From contig NZ_JACKZC010000004.1 of assembly GCF_014212495.1 (NCBI RefSeq), forward strand, positions 340,644 to 404,643: a stretch of DNA of 64,000 bases, given 5' to 3'. Position numbers and translations under genes: made by a program. The notes under the pieces were generated by a model that did no database searches, was not told where the DNA came from, and saw only the letters and a list, made by a program, of their open reading frames with translations. Shown here piece by piece: positions 19,333 to 26,865 of the stretch (the first letter of the stretch is position 1; each line of letters begins with the position of its first letter). The DNA is from Pontibacter sp. Tf4. GTDB taxonomy: Bacteria > Bacteroidota > Bacteroidia > Cytophagales > Hymenobacteraceae.

Positions 19333-19431
19333 GGTTGAGTATGTTTATAGTTTGTGTTAAGGATTTACAGGGCAATAGCTATCCTGCCCCAGCAATTTTC
19401 CAGGTTAGCATGGGTGATATGAAGGACAAGG

Positions 19432-20865
19432 TTATTTTGTGAGGGAGAACCTTACCGGCAAGGTATAGCGCACCTGCACGGCTTTGCCATTCTGCCTGCC
19501 CGGTAGCCATTTACCGCTCATCGTTTCCAATATTCGTTTCACTTCTGTATCGGCCGCTTCATCCAGGCCTTTCAAAATACCTATATCAGAAAGCTGCCCA
19601 TCCGGTTCAACTATAAATGTAGCCACCACAAGTCCTGTTTTACCTGCTTCCCGGGTGGTTTCGGGGTAGCGCAGGTTTTTAGCTATATATTTCTGCAGCT
19701 CCACCTCGCCGCCTTCAAATACCGGCATCTGCTCTACATACATAAAAGGCTGATTGGCTGCTTCCGGCTGAGACACTGCTTCCGGCTCTTTTACTTCGGG
19801 CTTCTTTTCCGGCTCTGGTTCTGCAGAAAGTGGTTTTGTCTCGGGTTGTGTGGTTATAGTTGGTTCTTCAGGTGCTGTTATTTCAGGTGCGGCTATAGTT
19901 GCGGGTGCTGGTGTAATAGGCTGTTGTGCTATAGTTGCTTTTGTAACCGGCTGGGCCAGTGCCTGTACCATATCGGCGGTAACATCTTTGGTAGAGAAAA
20001 AGAACAGCAGCAGTAGCAGCATCGGGATAGCCAGCAAAGGGCGAAGCAGGGTTGTTTTCTGGTTATGTTTCCGGAGCATGTGCAGGCGCTTAAATACCTG
20101 TGGTCTGTAAAAGTAGCTGCCAACCGGCATGCCTGTTTTGTAAAGCGCTTCTTTGGCCAGCAACGACGAATACGCCTCCGGCTGGTAAACCGAAACTACA
20201 GCGGCATCGGCCTGATACTCGTGCACATCGCGGAGCTCGGCCTTCAGCAGCCACACCAGCGGGTTAAACCAAAGCACAGCCGTCAGCAGCTCATAATAAA
20301 GCACATCGTAACTATGGCCCAGCCGCACATGTGCCAGCTCGTGTGCCAGTACCTGTTGTTGCTCCTGGCTGCTAAGGTGCCCCTGCGGATGTAGGAAAAT
20401 ATAGTTGAGAAAAGCGAAAGTAGGGTAGTTGCTTTGAGTTTGCAGCACAGTGGCCTCGGAACTATAGTTTGGCAGTGGCGTGGCCGACCGGATGATACCG
20501 CGCAGTTTGTATAGTTGCACGCCCAGCCTTATCAGCAATACCAAAGCCGCTGCAGCGTAAACTATAGCCAGTATATGTTCGAGGCTGATGCTATTATCAG
20601 CGGCGATAGCCTGTCCGGGTGCCGTGGTGGTGATCAGTACTTCGGCCATCCTGAAATCGGGGAGGCCGGTGGCACCTAAGTATTGGCGGGCTACGGGCAA
20701 GGGCAGCTCCAGCAGCGGAAGCACGCCTGCCAGCACCGGTGCCAGCAGCAGGAACAAACGGTTAAAGCCAACCCTCGGAAAGCTGCGCAGCACCAGCAGG
20801 TAAAACCCGTAGAGCAGCAGCAGGCACAACCCCGACTGCAGGATATAGTTGTAGATCGTTTCCAT
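19432..20865 (-). CDS. M56 (BlaR1/MecR1-like) membrane peptidase fused to a TonB C-terminal domain
   Basis: A 477-residue protein. Residues 1-110 hold three membrane segments. The zinc site HELAHVRLGH lies near residue 177, followed by YELLTAVLWFNPLVWLLK. A fourth membrane segment is near residue 280 (LLAIPMLLLLLFFF). A Pro/Glu/Thr-rich linker follows (about 310-375), like the periplasmic spacer of TonB. The last 95 residues are a TonB C-terminal domain starting YVEQMPVFEGGEVELQ. M56 peptidases relay an outside signal by cutting a BlaI-type repressor; here the beta-lactam sensor is replaced by a TonB domain. It follows the BlaI gene with 1 bp between them. Confidence 0.92.
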   Translation of the reverse strand: METIYNYILQSGLCLLLLYGFYLLVLRSFPRVGFNRLFLLLAPVLAGVLPLLELPLPVARQYLGATGLPDFRMAEVLITTTAPGQAIAADNSISLEHILAIVYAAAALVLLIRLGVQLYKLRGIIRSATPLPNYSSEATVLQTQSNYPTFAFLNYIFLHPQGHLSSQEQQQVLAHELAHVRLGHSYDVLYYELLTAVLWFNPLVWLLKAELRDVHEYQADAAVVSVYQPEAYSSLLAKEALYKTGMPVGSYFYRPQVFKRLHMLRKHNQKTTLLRPLLAIPMLLLLLFFFSTKDVTADMVQALAQPVTKATIAQQPITPAPATIAAPEITAPEEPTITTQPETKPLSAEPEPEKKPEVKEPEAVSQPEAANQPFMYVEQMPVFEGGEVELQKYIAKNLRYPETTREAGKTGLVVATFIVEPDGQLSDIGILKGLDEAADTEVKRILETMSGKWLPGRQNGKAVQVRYTLPVRFSLTK

Positions 20866-20866
20866 G

Positions 20867-21244
20867 TTACTGTTCGGTTTCGTCGTTCAGGTCGTTTTTT
20901 ACGTGCCGCATCAGTTGGTCCAGTTCTTTTACGTTCAGGTTGTTGTCCCTGGCAAAAAAGGAAACCAGCTTCTCAAAAGAGCCGCCAAAGTAACCGCTCA
21001 TAAAGTTCTTCAGGAAGAAGCTTTTATAGTTGTCTTCGGCTATCAGGGGGTAGTACTCATGCGACTTACCAAAAGCGGTATAGCCCACAAAGCCTTTCTT
21101 TTCGAGGATGCGCACGATCGTGGAGACTGTGTTGTAGGCAGGGCGCGGCTCGGGCATCTGCTCGATGATATCTTTTACAAATCCTTTCTCAATTTTCCAG
21201 AGAATCTGCATGATCTCTTCTTCCGCTTTGGTGAGTTCTTTCAT
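20867..21244 (-). CDS. BlaI/MecI-family transcriptional repressor
   Basis: A 125-residue winged-helix repressor. MKELTKAEEEIMQILWKIEK begins the DNA-binding domain, PAYNTVSTIVRILEKKGFV is the recognition-helix region and the C-terminal half is the dimerisation domain. The frame extends to 21271, but ATG 21244 gives the family start. It is the first gene of an operon with the M56-TonB sensor. Two palindromes lie just upstream (21274-21309) and are its likely operators, so the pair is probably self-repressed. By analogy with BlaR1/BlaI, cleavage by the M56 partner would relieve repression. Confidence 0.95.
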   Translation of the reverse strand: MKELTKAEEEIMQILWKIEKGFVKDIIEQMPEPRPAYNTVSTIVRILEKKGFVGYTAFGKSHEYYPLIAEDNYKSFFLKNFMSGYFGGSFEKLVSFFARDNNLNVKELDQLMRHVKNDLNDETEQ

Positions 21245-21273
21245 AGGGTGTTCGGTTGCTGGAATAAACATAT

Positions 21274-21309
21274 AACTAAATACTTAGTTTAACAACTAAA
21301 AGTTTAGTT
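21274..21309 (-). promoter_or_regulatory. Two BlaI-type operator palindromes
   Basis: AACTAAATACTTAGTT (21274-21289) and AACTAAAAGTTTAGTT (21294-21309) share the half-site AACTAA/TTAGTT and are spaced 20 bp centre to centre, about two helical turns, 30 bp upstream of the repressor start. Autoregulation is an inference from position and from the known behaviour of BlaI/MecI. Confidence 0.75.
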
Positions 21310-21579
21310 TGTTTTTAAAATGCTTGAATTGAGGCTGATAGGAGTGATTTTGTAGTTGGAGTGAAATGAACTCTTCGTGCCCTTGGCGTGCGACTTTGCG
21401 TACTCAGCGGTTTTGTTTTTAAACGCAGAGAGCGCAACGATTTACGTGAGGGGCGCTGTGGGATTTTAATTAGGAGAGATGCAAAGATATAGTTAGCGCC
21501 GGAACCACCACAATAAAAAAGTCCTGCTCCGTGGCGGAAGCAGGACTGCTATAGTTTGGGAATTGGGCTTTACGGAATA
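21310..21579. other. Spacer upstream of the BlaI operators: repeat-like sequence, no gene
   Basis: Holds a pair of phrases of a common Bacteroidota spacer repeat (CTTCGTGCCCTTGGCGTGCG and AACGCAGAGAGCGCAACG at about 21378-21440). The downstream end carries the terminator of the next gene cluster. No open frame worth calling. Confidence 0.5.
21515..21547 (-). terminator. Terminator after the double TonB-domain gene
   Basis: AGTCCTGCT and AGCAGGACT pair over 9 bp with a small G+C-rich loop. AAAAAA flanks the left side, giving a U-tract on the minus strand. Confidence 0.85.
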
Positions 21580-22287
21580 TTAAAAGATAACCGGCATGGT
21601 GTAGCGGATCTTCACTTTCTGCCCGTTCTGTTCACCGGGAATCCAGTTGCCTTCCGTCAGTTTGGCCAGTCGCAGCGCTTCGGCATCCAGGGCAGGTTCA
21701 ATGCTTTTCTTTACTTCATAGTTACTCAGCGAGCCATCCTCGTTTATTACAAAGGCCACATACACCACGCCCCGCTTTTTAGCCTCACGAGGGTACCGGG
21801 CATTCTTCTTCATAAATTTCACGAACGCTTCGGTACCACCTTTGTACTCGGGCATTTCTTCCTTTACTTTTTCAGAAGCAGGTCTGGAGGAGTTTGCGGT
21901 GAAGCTGATAGGAAGTGCAAAACGTACCCGTACCGGCTTGCCATCCTGTACGCCCGGGTTCCAGTGCCCGCTCATGTTCCTTACCGACTGCACGCAGGCA
22001 GAATCGAGCTTCGGGTCCAGCCCTCTTGCCACTTTTACATCCTGAATGCTGCCGTCCGTTTCAACAATAAAACCTACCACTACCCGGCCCTGTACCTGCG
22101 CATTGGCATACGGTATGCTGTTGGAGAGATACTTGATCATGGCTTCCAGGCCGCCTTTGTATGTGGGGAGCTGCTCTACGTATTCGTAAATTTTGGGTGC
22201 CTGGTCAGCTGACGTCTGAGAAAACCCGGTAGCTGTTGAACATAATAGCAGCACTATGGTAAAGAAAGCGGTAAACGTAAATTTCAT
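21580..22287 (-). CDS. Secreted protein with two TonB C-terminal domains
   Basis: A 235-residue exported protein (signal peptide MKFTFTAFFTIVLLLCSTAT). Domain 1 (about 35-130) starts YVEQLPTYKGGLEAM and ends GHWNPGVQDGKP. Domain 2 (about 140-235) starts MPEYKGGTEAFVKF and ends GNWIPGEQNGQK. There is no membrane anchor. It shares the phrase EQMP/EQLP-x-x-x-GG with the other proteins of the cluster, but lies on the far side of the BlaI promoter. It is therefore a separate transcript on the same strand. Confidence 0.87.
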   Translation of the reverse strand: MKFTFTAFFTIVLLLCSTATGFSQTSADQAPKIYEYVEQLPTYKGGLEAMIKYLSNSIPYANAQVQGRVVVGFIVETDGSIQDVKVARGLDPKLDSACVQSVRNMSGHWNPGVQDGKPVRVRFALPISFTANSSRPASEKVKEEMPEYKGGTEAFVKFMKKNARYPREAKKRGVVYVAFVINEDGSLSNYEVKKSIEPALDAEALRLAKLTEGNWIPGEQNGQKVKIRYTMPVIF

Positions 22288-22369
22288 GTGCGGGGGATAG
22301 GTATAAAAACGGAAAGATATAGACTTTCTGAAAGACTACCTATAGTTGCTGTTTCCAATTTATGGGCTG

Positions 22370-22948
22370 TTACTGCCGCTCCACTACGTTTACACTTACA
22401 AAGCCGCTGCCTTCTTTTATGGTTTGCTGCCACCCCATGCGTTTCAATTCTCTCAGTATAAAATAGTTGAGCAGGCCGTGGGCTACCAGCACAGCTATAG
22501 TTTCCTTTTTGGCTTCGGTGGCCAGCTGGCTGGCGGCAGTGCGTGCCCTGGCGCGGGCCTGTTTAAAGGTTTCGATACCGCGGCTGTTAAACCCTAAAAA
22601 CCACAGTATGCGGGCAGCCACCAGCCATAGTTTAATAGGCAGCCGCAGCCAGGGCAGCGAAAACACTTTCCGTTCAAACTCCCGGAAGTTTCCGTCGATA
22701 ATGAGCTGCACCTCTTCCCCGAAAATAGCTTTGGCTGTAAGCTGCGCGCGCACAAGGGTGCTGCAGTGCACTTTAGTGATCTGTTTATAGGGAATAGCTT
22801 CGTGGGCGAGTACAAACTCCTCAACCTGGGCAGCATCGTAATCCGAAATATACTGGCGGGCAGCAGCCGAATTGAACAGCCCTTTTTTGCTGACCAGTGG
22901 CCGGGCATGCCGGATAAGAAAAATGCGGAGTGGGGCAGGAGTATCCAA
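22370..22948 (-). CDS. Histidine phosphatase family protein
   Basis: A 192-residue protein of the phosphoglycerate-mutase-like fold. LIRHARP near the N-terminus carries the phosphorylated histidine (RHA instead of the usual RHG), and VLVAHGLLNYFIL supplies the second histidine. A basic and aromatic middle section (FSLPWLRLPIKLWLVAAR) is hydrophobic and may touch the membrane. The start is TTG 22948 (MDTPAPLRIF); no ATG lies in a better place. Substrate unknown. Confidence 0.85.
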   Translation of the reverse strand: MDTPAPLRIFLIRHARPLVSKKGLFNSAAARQYISDYDAAQVEEFVLAHEAIPYKQITKVHCSTLVRAQLTAKAIFGEEVQLIIDGNFREFERKVFSLPWLRLPIKLWLVAARILWFLGFNSRGIETFKQARARARTAASQLATEAKKETIAVLVAHGLLNYFILRELKRMGWQQTIKEGSGFVSVNVVERQ

Positions 22949-22987
22949 ACGATAGCTGAACTGGTTTACTTCAACTATACGGTTGCG

Positions 22988-23584
22988 CTACAGGTTTATG
23001 TTAGCCAGATCAGTAAAGATGCGTTGCTGGATTGCCGGCCACTCCGCGCGTAGGATGCTGTAGTAGATGGTATCGCGGCGACGGCCATCCTGCATCAGGG
23101 TGTGGCTGCGCAGGATGCCTTCTTCGGTGGCGCCTATTTTACGCATGGCCTGGCGCGAGCGCAGGTTCAGTACATCGGTTTTCAACTCTACCCGCTCAAA
23201 CTGCAGGGTTTCAAAAGCATAGCGCAGCAGCAGGAATTTGCAATGCCGGTTCAGGCCGGCCCCTCTGTAAGCTTTGCCCAGCCATGTCCAGCCAATTTCG
23301 AGGCGCTTGTCAACTATAGATATGTTGCCGTATGCCGTGCTGCCAGCCAACCGGCCTGTTGCTTTATCTACAATCACAAAGGTATAGCGCTGCTGTTTTG
23401 TGCGGTCGGTAAAGGCTGTAGTGGCCCAGTGTTGCAGGTCCTGTTCCGATTCTACGCGTAAGGTCATGTAGCGCCAGATGTCCGGGTCCGTAGCTATAAT
23501 TTGCAGCTGTTCCAGGTCCTGAGGTTGCAGCGGGCGAAGCAGTACGTTTTCGGTTTGCAGGTGCAGGTCTTGTTCAAAGTTCAT
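22988..23584 (-). CDS. GNAT N-acetyltransferase (RimJ/RimL type)
   Basis: A 198-residue acetyltransferase. LHLQTENVLLRPLQPQD is the typical N-terminal strand, EIGWTWLGKAYRGAGLN carries the acetyl-CoA-binding loop and RVELKTDVLNLRSRQAMRKI the later strand-helix. Family members acetylate ribosomal proteins or small amines; the target here is unknown. It is upstream of the histidine phosphatase gene, with a short gap. Confidence 0.9.
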   Translation of the reverse strand: MNFEQDLHLQTENVLLRPLQPQDLEQLQIIATDPDIWRYMTLRVESEQDLQHWATTAFTDRTKQQRYTFVIVDKATGRLAGSTAYGNISIVDKRLEIGWTWLGKAYRGAGLNRHCKFLLLRYAFETLQFERVELKTDVLNLRSRQAMRKIGATEEGILRSHTLMQDGRRRDTIYYSILRAEWPAIQQRIFTDLANINL

Positions 23585-23987
23585 GGGTAGTGCTGGTTGG
23601 CTGTCTGCAAGCTATAGTTTGCCCACAGTATTTACAAGCCGGTACAGCCAAAAACAGGCAGCTATTGTTATCCGAAAATTAAAAATTGATTAAAACCACG
23701 CCAGACACTAACAGAATGAGCACAATACGCGTAAGAGGAGGCACCGGAAACCAGCGGCCCACCCGGCCACCAGGATGCGGCACCTTCGGCAGCAACAGCC
23801 TTTCCGGAAAAACCAGGCCATCAAACTAAACAACACAACCCTGAATAGTTAAGCACCGGCTTACCCGGATAGCTTCTGATTATTTGCAAGGAATACATTT
23901 ATTAACCATTAACCCGGTAACCGCGCTCCAACTCTGTGGACCTGTTTCAGGTTACCGCTTTTTTAACTTTATGCAGCAGTAATACTC
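23585..23987. other. Spacer between divergent GNAT and glycosyltransferase genes
   Basis: About 400 bp. It contains one CTATAG word, an A+T-rich stretch (AAAATTAAAAATTGATTAAAA at about 23672-23693) suited to a promoter, and a possible small frame (23716-23829). No further gene is visible. Confidence 0.5.
23716..23829 (+). CDS. Possible 37-residue basic small protein
   Basis: ATG to TAA gives MSTIRVRGGTGNQRPTRPPG followed by CGTFGSNSLSGKTRPSN. It is rich in Arg, Gly and Pro, with one Cys and no acidic residue. It lies downstream of an A+T-rich promoter-like stretch and 158 bp before the glycosyltransferase gene, on the same strand. The base composition is G+C-rich like real genes here. Without conservation data this is only a candidate. 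Confidence 0.3.
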   Translation: MSTIRVRGGTGNQRPTRPPGCGTFGSNSLSGKTRPSN

Positions 23988-25088
23988 ATGGAAACACATC
24001 ATCCTTCAAAAATACTGATGACCGCCGATACCGCTGGCGGCGTCTGGACTTACGCACTGGAATTAACAAGAGCACTTGCCCCATATGGCACCCAGGTAGC
24101 CCTGGCCGTGATGGGAGAACCACTGAACGACGAGCAGCGCCGCGAAACGGAAACAATAGACAACCTGACACTGTACGAAAGCAACTTTAAGCTGGAGTGG
24201 ATGGACCAACCCTGGCAGGATGTAGCAAAAGCCGGCGAATGGCTCCTGCAACTGCGCGACGAAGTGCAGCCCGACCTGATCCACCTGAACAGCATGGTAC
24301 ACGGCAGCCTGGACTGGGGAAAACCGGTGCTGGTAGTAGTGCATTCCTGTGTGTTGAGCTGGTGGAAAGCAGTGAAAGAGGAAGATGCGCCAAAAGAATG
24401 GAATACCTACAGAGAGCTGGTGACCAAAGGGCTTCAGGCAGCAGACGTGGTGATAGCACCCACACAAGCCATGATGCACCAGGCCGAGGAACTATACGGA
24501 CCATTTAAACAAAGCTCGGTGATCTACAACGGCCGCGGGCAGCACCATTTCCAGTTCGGGCGTAAAGAGCCGTTCGTTTTCAGCCTGGGGCGTGTGTGGG
24601 ACGAAGCCAAGAACATCTCGATGCTGGCGCACATTGCATCAGACCTGCAGTGGCCGGTTTACATTGCCGGCGAAGGAAGACACCCGGCCACCGGTAAAAC
24701 CATTGAGCTGGAAAATGTCCACTTCCTGGGCCACCTCACTAACAAAGAAGTGTCAGACTGGCTGTCGAGGGCATCTATTTACGCCTTGCCTGCCAAGTAC
24801 GAGCCGTTTGGCTTAACTATTCTGGAGGCCGCCATGTCGGGTTGTGCGCTGGTGGTGGGCAAAACCGAAAGCCAGGCCGAAGTATGGGGCAATGCCGCCA
24901 AGTATGCGGACCCGAACAGCGCCGACGACTTACGCGATACCATCAACAACTTGATTGAGGACGAATTCTGCCGCAACATCATGGCCTGCCGTTCAGTAAA
25001 GCGCTCGCACGGCTACACCTCCGACCAGATGGCACAGGACTATAACCATTTCTACCGACAGCTGTTAAAACAACCTGTAACTGTTTAA
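23988..25088 (+). CDS. Family 4 glycosyltransferase
   Basis: A 366-residue GT-B fold enzyme. The N-terminal domain has TADTAGGVWTYALELTRAL and HLNSMVHGSLDWGKPVLVVVH, and the C-terminal domain begins FSLGRVWDEAKNISML. The donor-binding motif EPFGLTILEAAMSG carries the E-x7-E pair of GT4. Retaining transfer from a nucleotide sugar is expected. The acceptor is unknown and no other sugar gene is next to it. Hydrophobic signal or membrane segments are absent, so it acts in the cytoplasm. Confidence 0.92.
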   Translation: METHHPSKILMTADTAGGVWTYALELTRALAPYGTQVALAVMGEPLNDEQRRETETIDNLTLYESNFKLEWMDQPWQDVAKAGEWLLQLRDEVQPDLIHLNSMVHGSLDWGKPVLVVVHSCVLSWWKAVKEEDAPKEWNTYRELVTKGLQAADVVIAPTQAMMHQAEELYGPFKQSSVIYNGRGQHHFQFGRKEPFVFSLGRVWDEAKNISMLAHIASDLQWPVYIAGEGRHPATGKTIELENVHFLGHLTNKEVSDWLSRASIYALPAKYEPFGLTILEAAMSGCALVVGKTESQAEVWGNAAKYADPNSADDLRDTINNLIEDEFCRNIMACRSVKRSHGYTSDQMAQDYNHFYRQLLKQPVTV

Positions 25089-25314
25089 TTGTTGGTTGTT
25101 GAATTGTTAAATTGTTGATGGTTAAATTGTTGGGGTTGCGTGTGGATGGATGTATTTGTGGAATTCAGAAAAAAAATAATTTAACCATTTAACCATTTAA
25201 CCATTTAACCATTTAACCATTTAACCATTTAACCATTTAACCATTTAACCATTTAACCATCAGCAATCATAAAATACGGGCCGCGTTTGCTATACTTGCA
25301 GGCGTGGCTTTTTA
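25089..25314. repeat. Octamer tandem repeat, nine-plus copies of AACCATTT
   Basis: From 25183 to 25260 the unit AACCATTT is repeated nine full times plus six bases, without error. About 90 bp upstream (25087-25138) are related words on the opposite strand (GGTTAAATTGTTG, AAATTGTTGAATTG), so the region also makes an inverted arrangement. Low-complexity words of this kind recur in Bacteroidota spacers. The repeat lies just before the Nudix gene and could vary in copy number by slippage. Confidence 0.92.
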
Positions 25315-25890
25315 ATGCCTTTTTACATGAACCAGACAAAAGATAAAATACAGCCCTGGAAGACCCTGAAATCGGAAATGGTGGTGGACGAGAAGTGGTA
25401 CAGACTGCGTCGTGATGAAGTGGAACTGCCGAACGGCGTGGTGCTGGATGACTATTATGTAAGCGTGCGCCCGGATGTGGTGCTGACGTTTCCGGTTACG
25501 GATGACGGGCAGGTGATTTTTGTGCGGCAGTACAAGCATGCGGCTGGCAATGTGTTTATAGAGTTACCCGGCGGCGTGATAGACGACCATGAGCAAAACC
25601 CTGCAGAAGCTGCCCGCCGCGAGCTGCTGGAAGAAACCGGCTACACCTCTGATAACATGGAACTGTTGCTGGAGGTAATAGACAACCCCACCAAAGACAC
25701 GAACAAAATCTACTTTTACCTGGCCCGCAATGCCTACAAAGTGGCAGAGCAAAACCTTGATGAAACAGAAAACATTGAAGTGCTGCACGTACCTGTAAAA
25801 GAAGTGGAGCAGATGGTGCTGAGTGGCAGCATCCACGTTTCGGGCTCAGTTGCCTTATGTTTGCTGGCTCTGAAGAAACTGGGCTTATAG
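25315..25890 (+). CDS. Nudix hydrolase (ADP-ribose pyrophosphatase-like)
   Basis: A 191-residue protein. The Nudix region runs GGVIDDHEQNPAEAARRELL followed by EETGY near residue 83. The glutamates of REL-x-EE are intact, but the spacing between the first Glu and RE is one residue longer than the standard box. The rest of the protein (QPWKTLKSEMVVDEKW, DVVLTFPVTDDGQV) fits the ADP-ribose pyrophosphatase branch. ATG 25315 or 25327 may be the start. TATACTTGC at about 25289 resembles a Bacteroidota promoter box. A macrodomain gene at the window start belongs to the same ADP-ribose theme. Confidence 0.92.
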   Translation: MPFYMNQTKDKIQPWKTLKSEMVVDEKWYRLRRDEVELPNGVVLDDYYVSVRPDVVLTFPVTDDGQVIFVRQYKHAAGNVFIELPGGVIDDHEQNPAEAARRELLEETGYTSDNMELLLEVIDNPTKDTNKIYFYLARNAYKVAEQNLDETENIEVLHVPVKEVEQMVLSGSIHVSGSVALCLLALKKLGL

Positions 25891-25950
25891 ATCTGATTGC
25901 TATTCCATAACTATAGTTGCTTTATAAACTCAGGCTATAGTTTACAGAAG

Positions 25951-25988
25951 ATAAAACACCCGGCTATAGTTTACGGCCGGTTTTTTTT
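25951..25988 (+). terminator. Terminator after the Nudix gene
   Basis: A CCGGC/GCCGG stem whose loop contains CTATAG, followed by eight T residues. The lower stem is imperfect. Confidence 0.6.
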
Positions 25989-26073
25989 ATTTCGGACCAC
26001 AAGTAAAACTATAGTTTAGGTTAACCCCGCAACTATAGCAGCCGTTATTACCTAACCACACAATACAACAGCT

Positions 26074-26865
26074 ATGGAACAGGAACCTACCACTTTACTG
26101 AAAGACTACTCGCAGGAAGAAAAAGGCGCTTATTTTGGTGCTTTGGCTATTATGGCCTCTGCCGACGGAAAGACTACCGACGAAGAACTGCAGTTCCTGC
26201 AGATGATGGCCGAAGCAGCCGAGCTACCAGCCAATGTACAGCAGGAAGTAGCAGCAGTCGCCAAAAACCCGTCTATCATAAGTCTCGAAAAATGCCTGGA
26301 CGTGCTGAAGACAAGCCAGCTTCGGTTTTCGTTTGTAACCGATATCATCAGTTTCGCAAAAGCCGATGGCCAGTACACCCCTGACGAGCAGCAGCGCATT
26401 AAAGAAGTATCGGAGTACCTCGGCATTGACCAGCAGCAGTATAGCATATTAGACCAGTTCGTGAACAAAGCTGAACAAGCCAAGCAGCAAGGCGAAGACC
26501 CTACTTCACCCTCTTTCCTGAACAAAAGCGGTTTCGACGATATGTTTAAGAATGCAGGTATTTCCCCGGCTATGGTTACCGGAATTTTAGGCGTGCTGGC
26601 ACCTATTGTGTTGTCGGGTATGATGCGCAGGCGCGGTGGCGGTATGATGGGCGGAATGGGCGGAGGCTTGTTAGGTGGTCTGCTGGGCGGTAGTATGATG
26701 GGAGGCGGCATGTACGGTGGCCGCGGGTACGGCGGCGGATTAGGTTCGATCATCTCCATATTGGGCGGACTGAACGGCCGACGCGGTTACGGCAGCATGC
26801 GCTCCGGTGGCCTTGGCGGTTTGCTGGGAGGTCTGCTCGGCGGCAAACACAAGACGGGCTGGTAA
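26074..26865 (+). CDS. TerB-like helical protein with Gly/Met-rich tail
   Basis: A 263-residue protein. Residues 1-140 are helical, with acidic motifs MASADGKTTDEELQF and FAKADGQYTPDEQQRIKEV. These Asp-Gly-containing repeats are like the TerB/DjlA-type tellurite-resistance domain, thought to bind metal ions. Residues 165-262 are low-complexity Gly/Met/Leu (GGMMGGMGGGLLGGLLGG) with short hydrophobic stretches, possibly membrane-associating. No other ter gene is present. The role is unknown. Confidence 0.75.
   Translation: MEQEPTTLLKDYSQEEKGAYFGALAIMASADGKTTDEELQFLQMMAEAAELPANVQQEVAAVAKNPSIISLEKCLDVLKTSQLRFSFVTDIISFAKADGQYTPDEQQRIKEVSEYLGIDQQQYSILDQFVNKAEQAKQQGEDPTSPSFLNKSGFDDMFKNAGISPAMVTGILGVLAPIVLSGMMRRRGGGMMGGMGGGLLGGLLGGSMMGGGMYGGRGYGGGLGSIISILGGLNGRRGYGSMRSGGLGGLLGGLLGGKHKTGW

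Noticed and set aside
25183..25260. CRISPR array
   Set aside because: The repeat is an uninterrupted 8-bp tandem unit without spacers and without cas genes near it.
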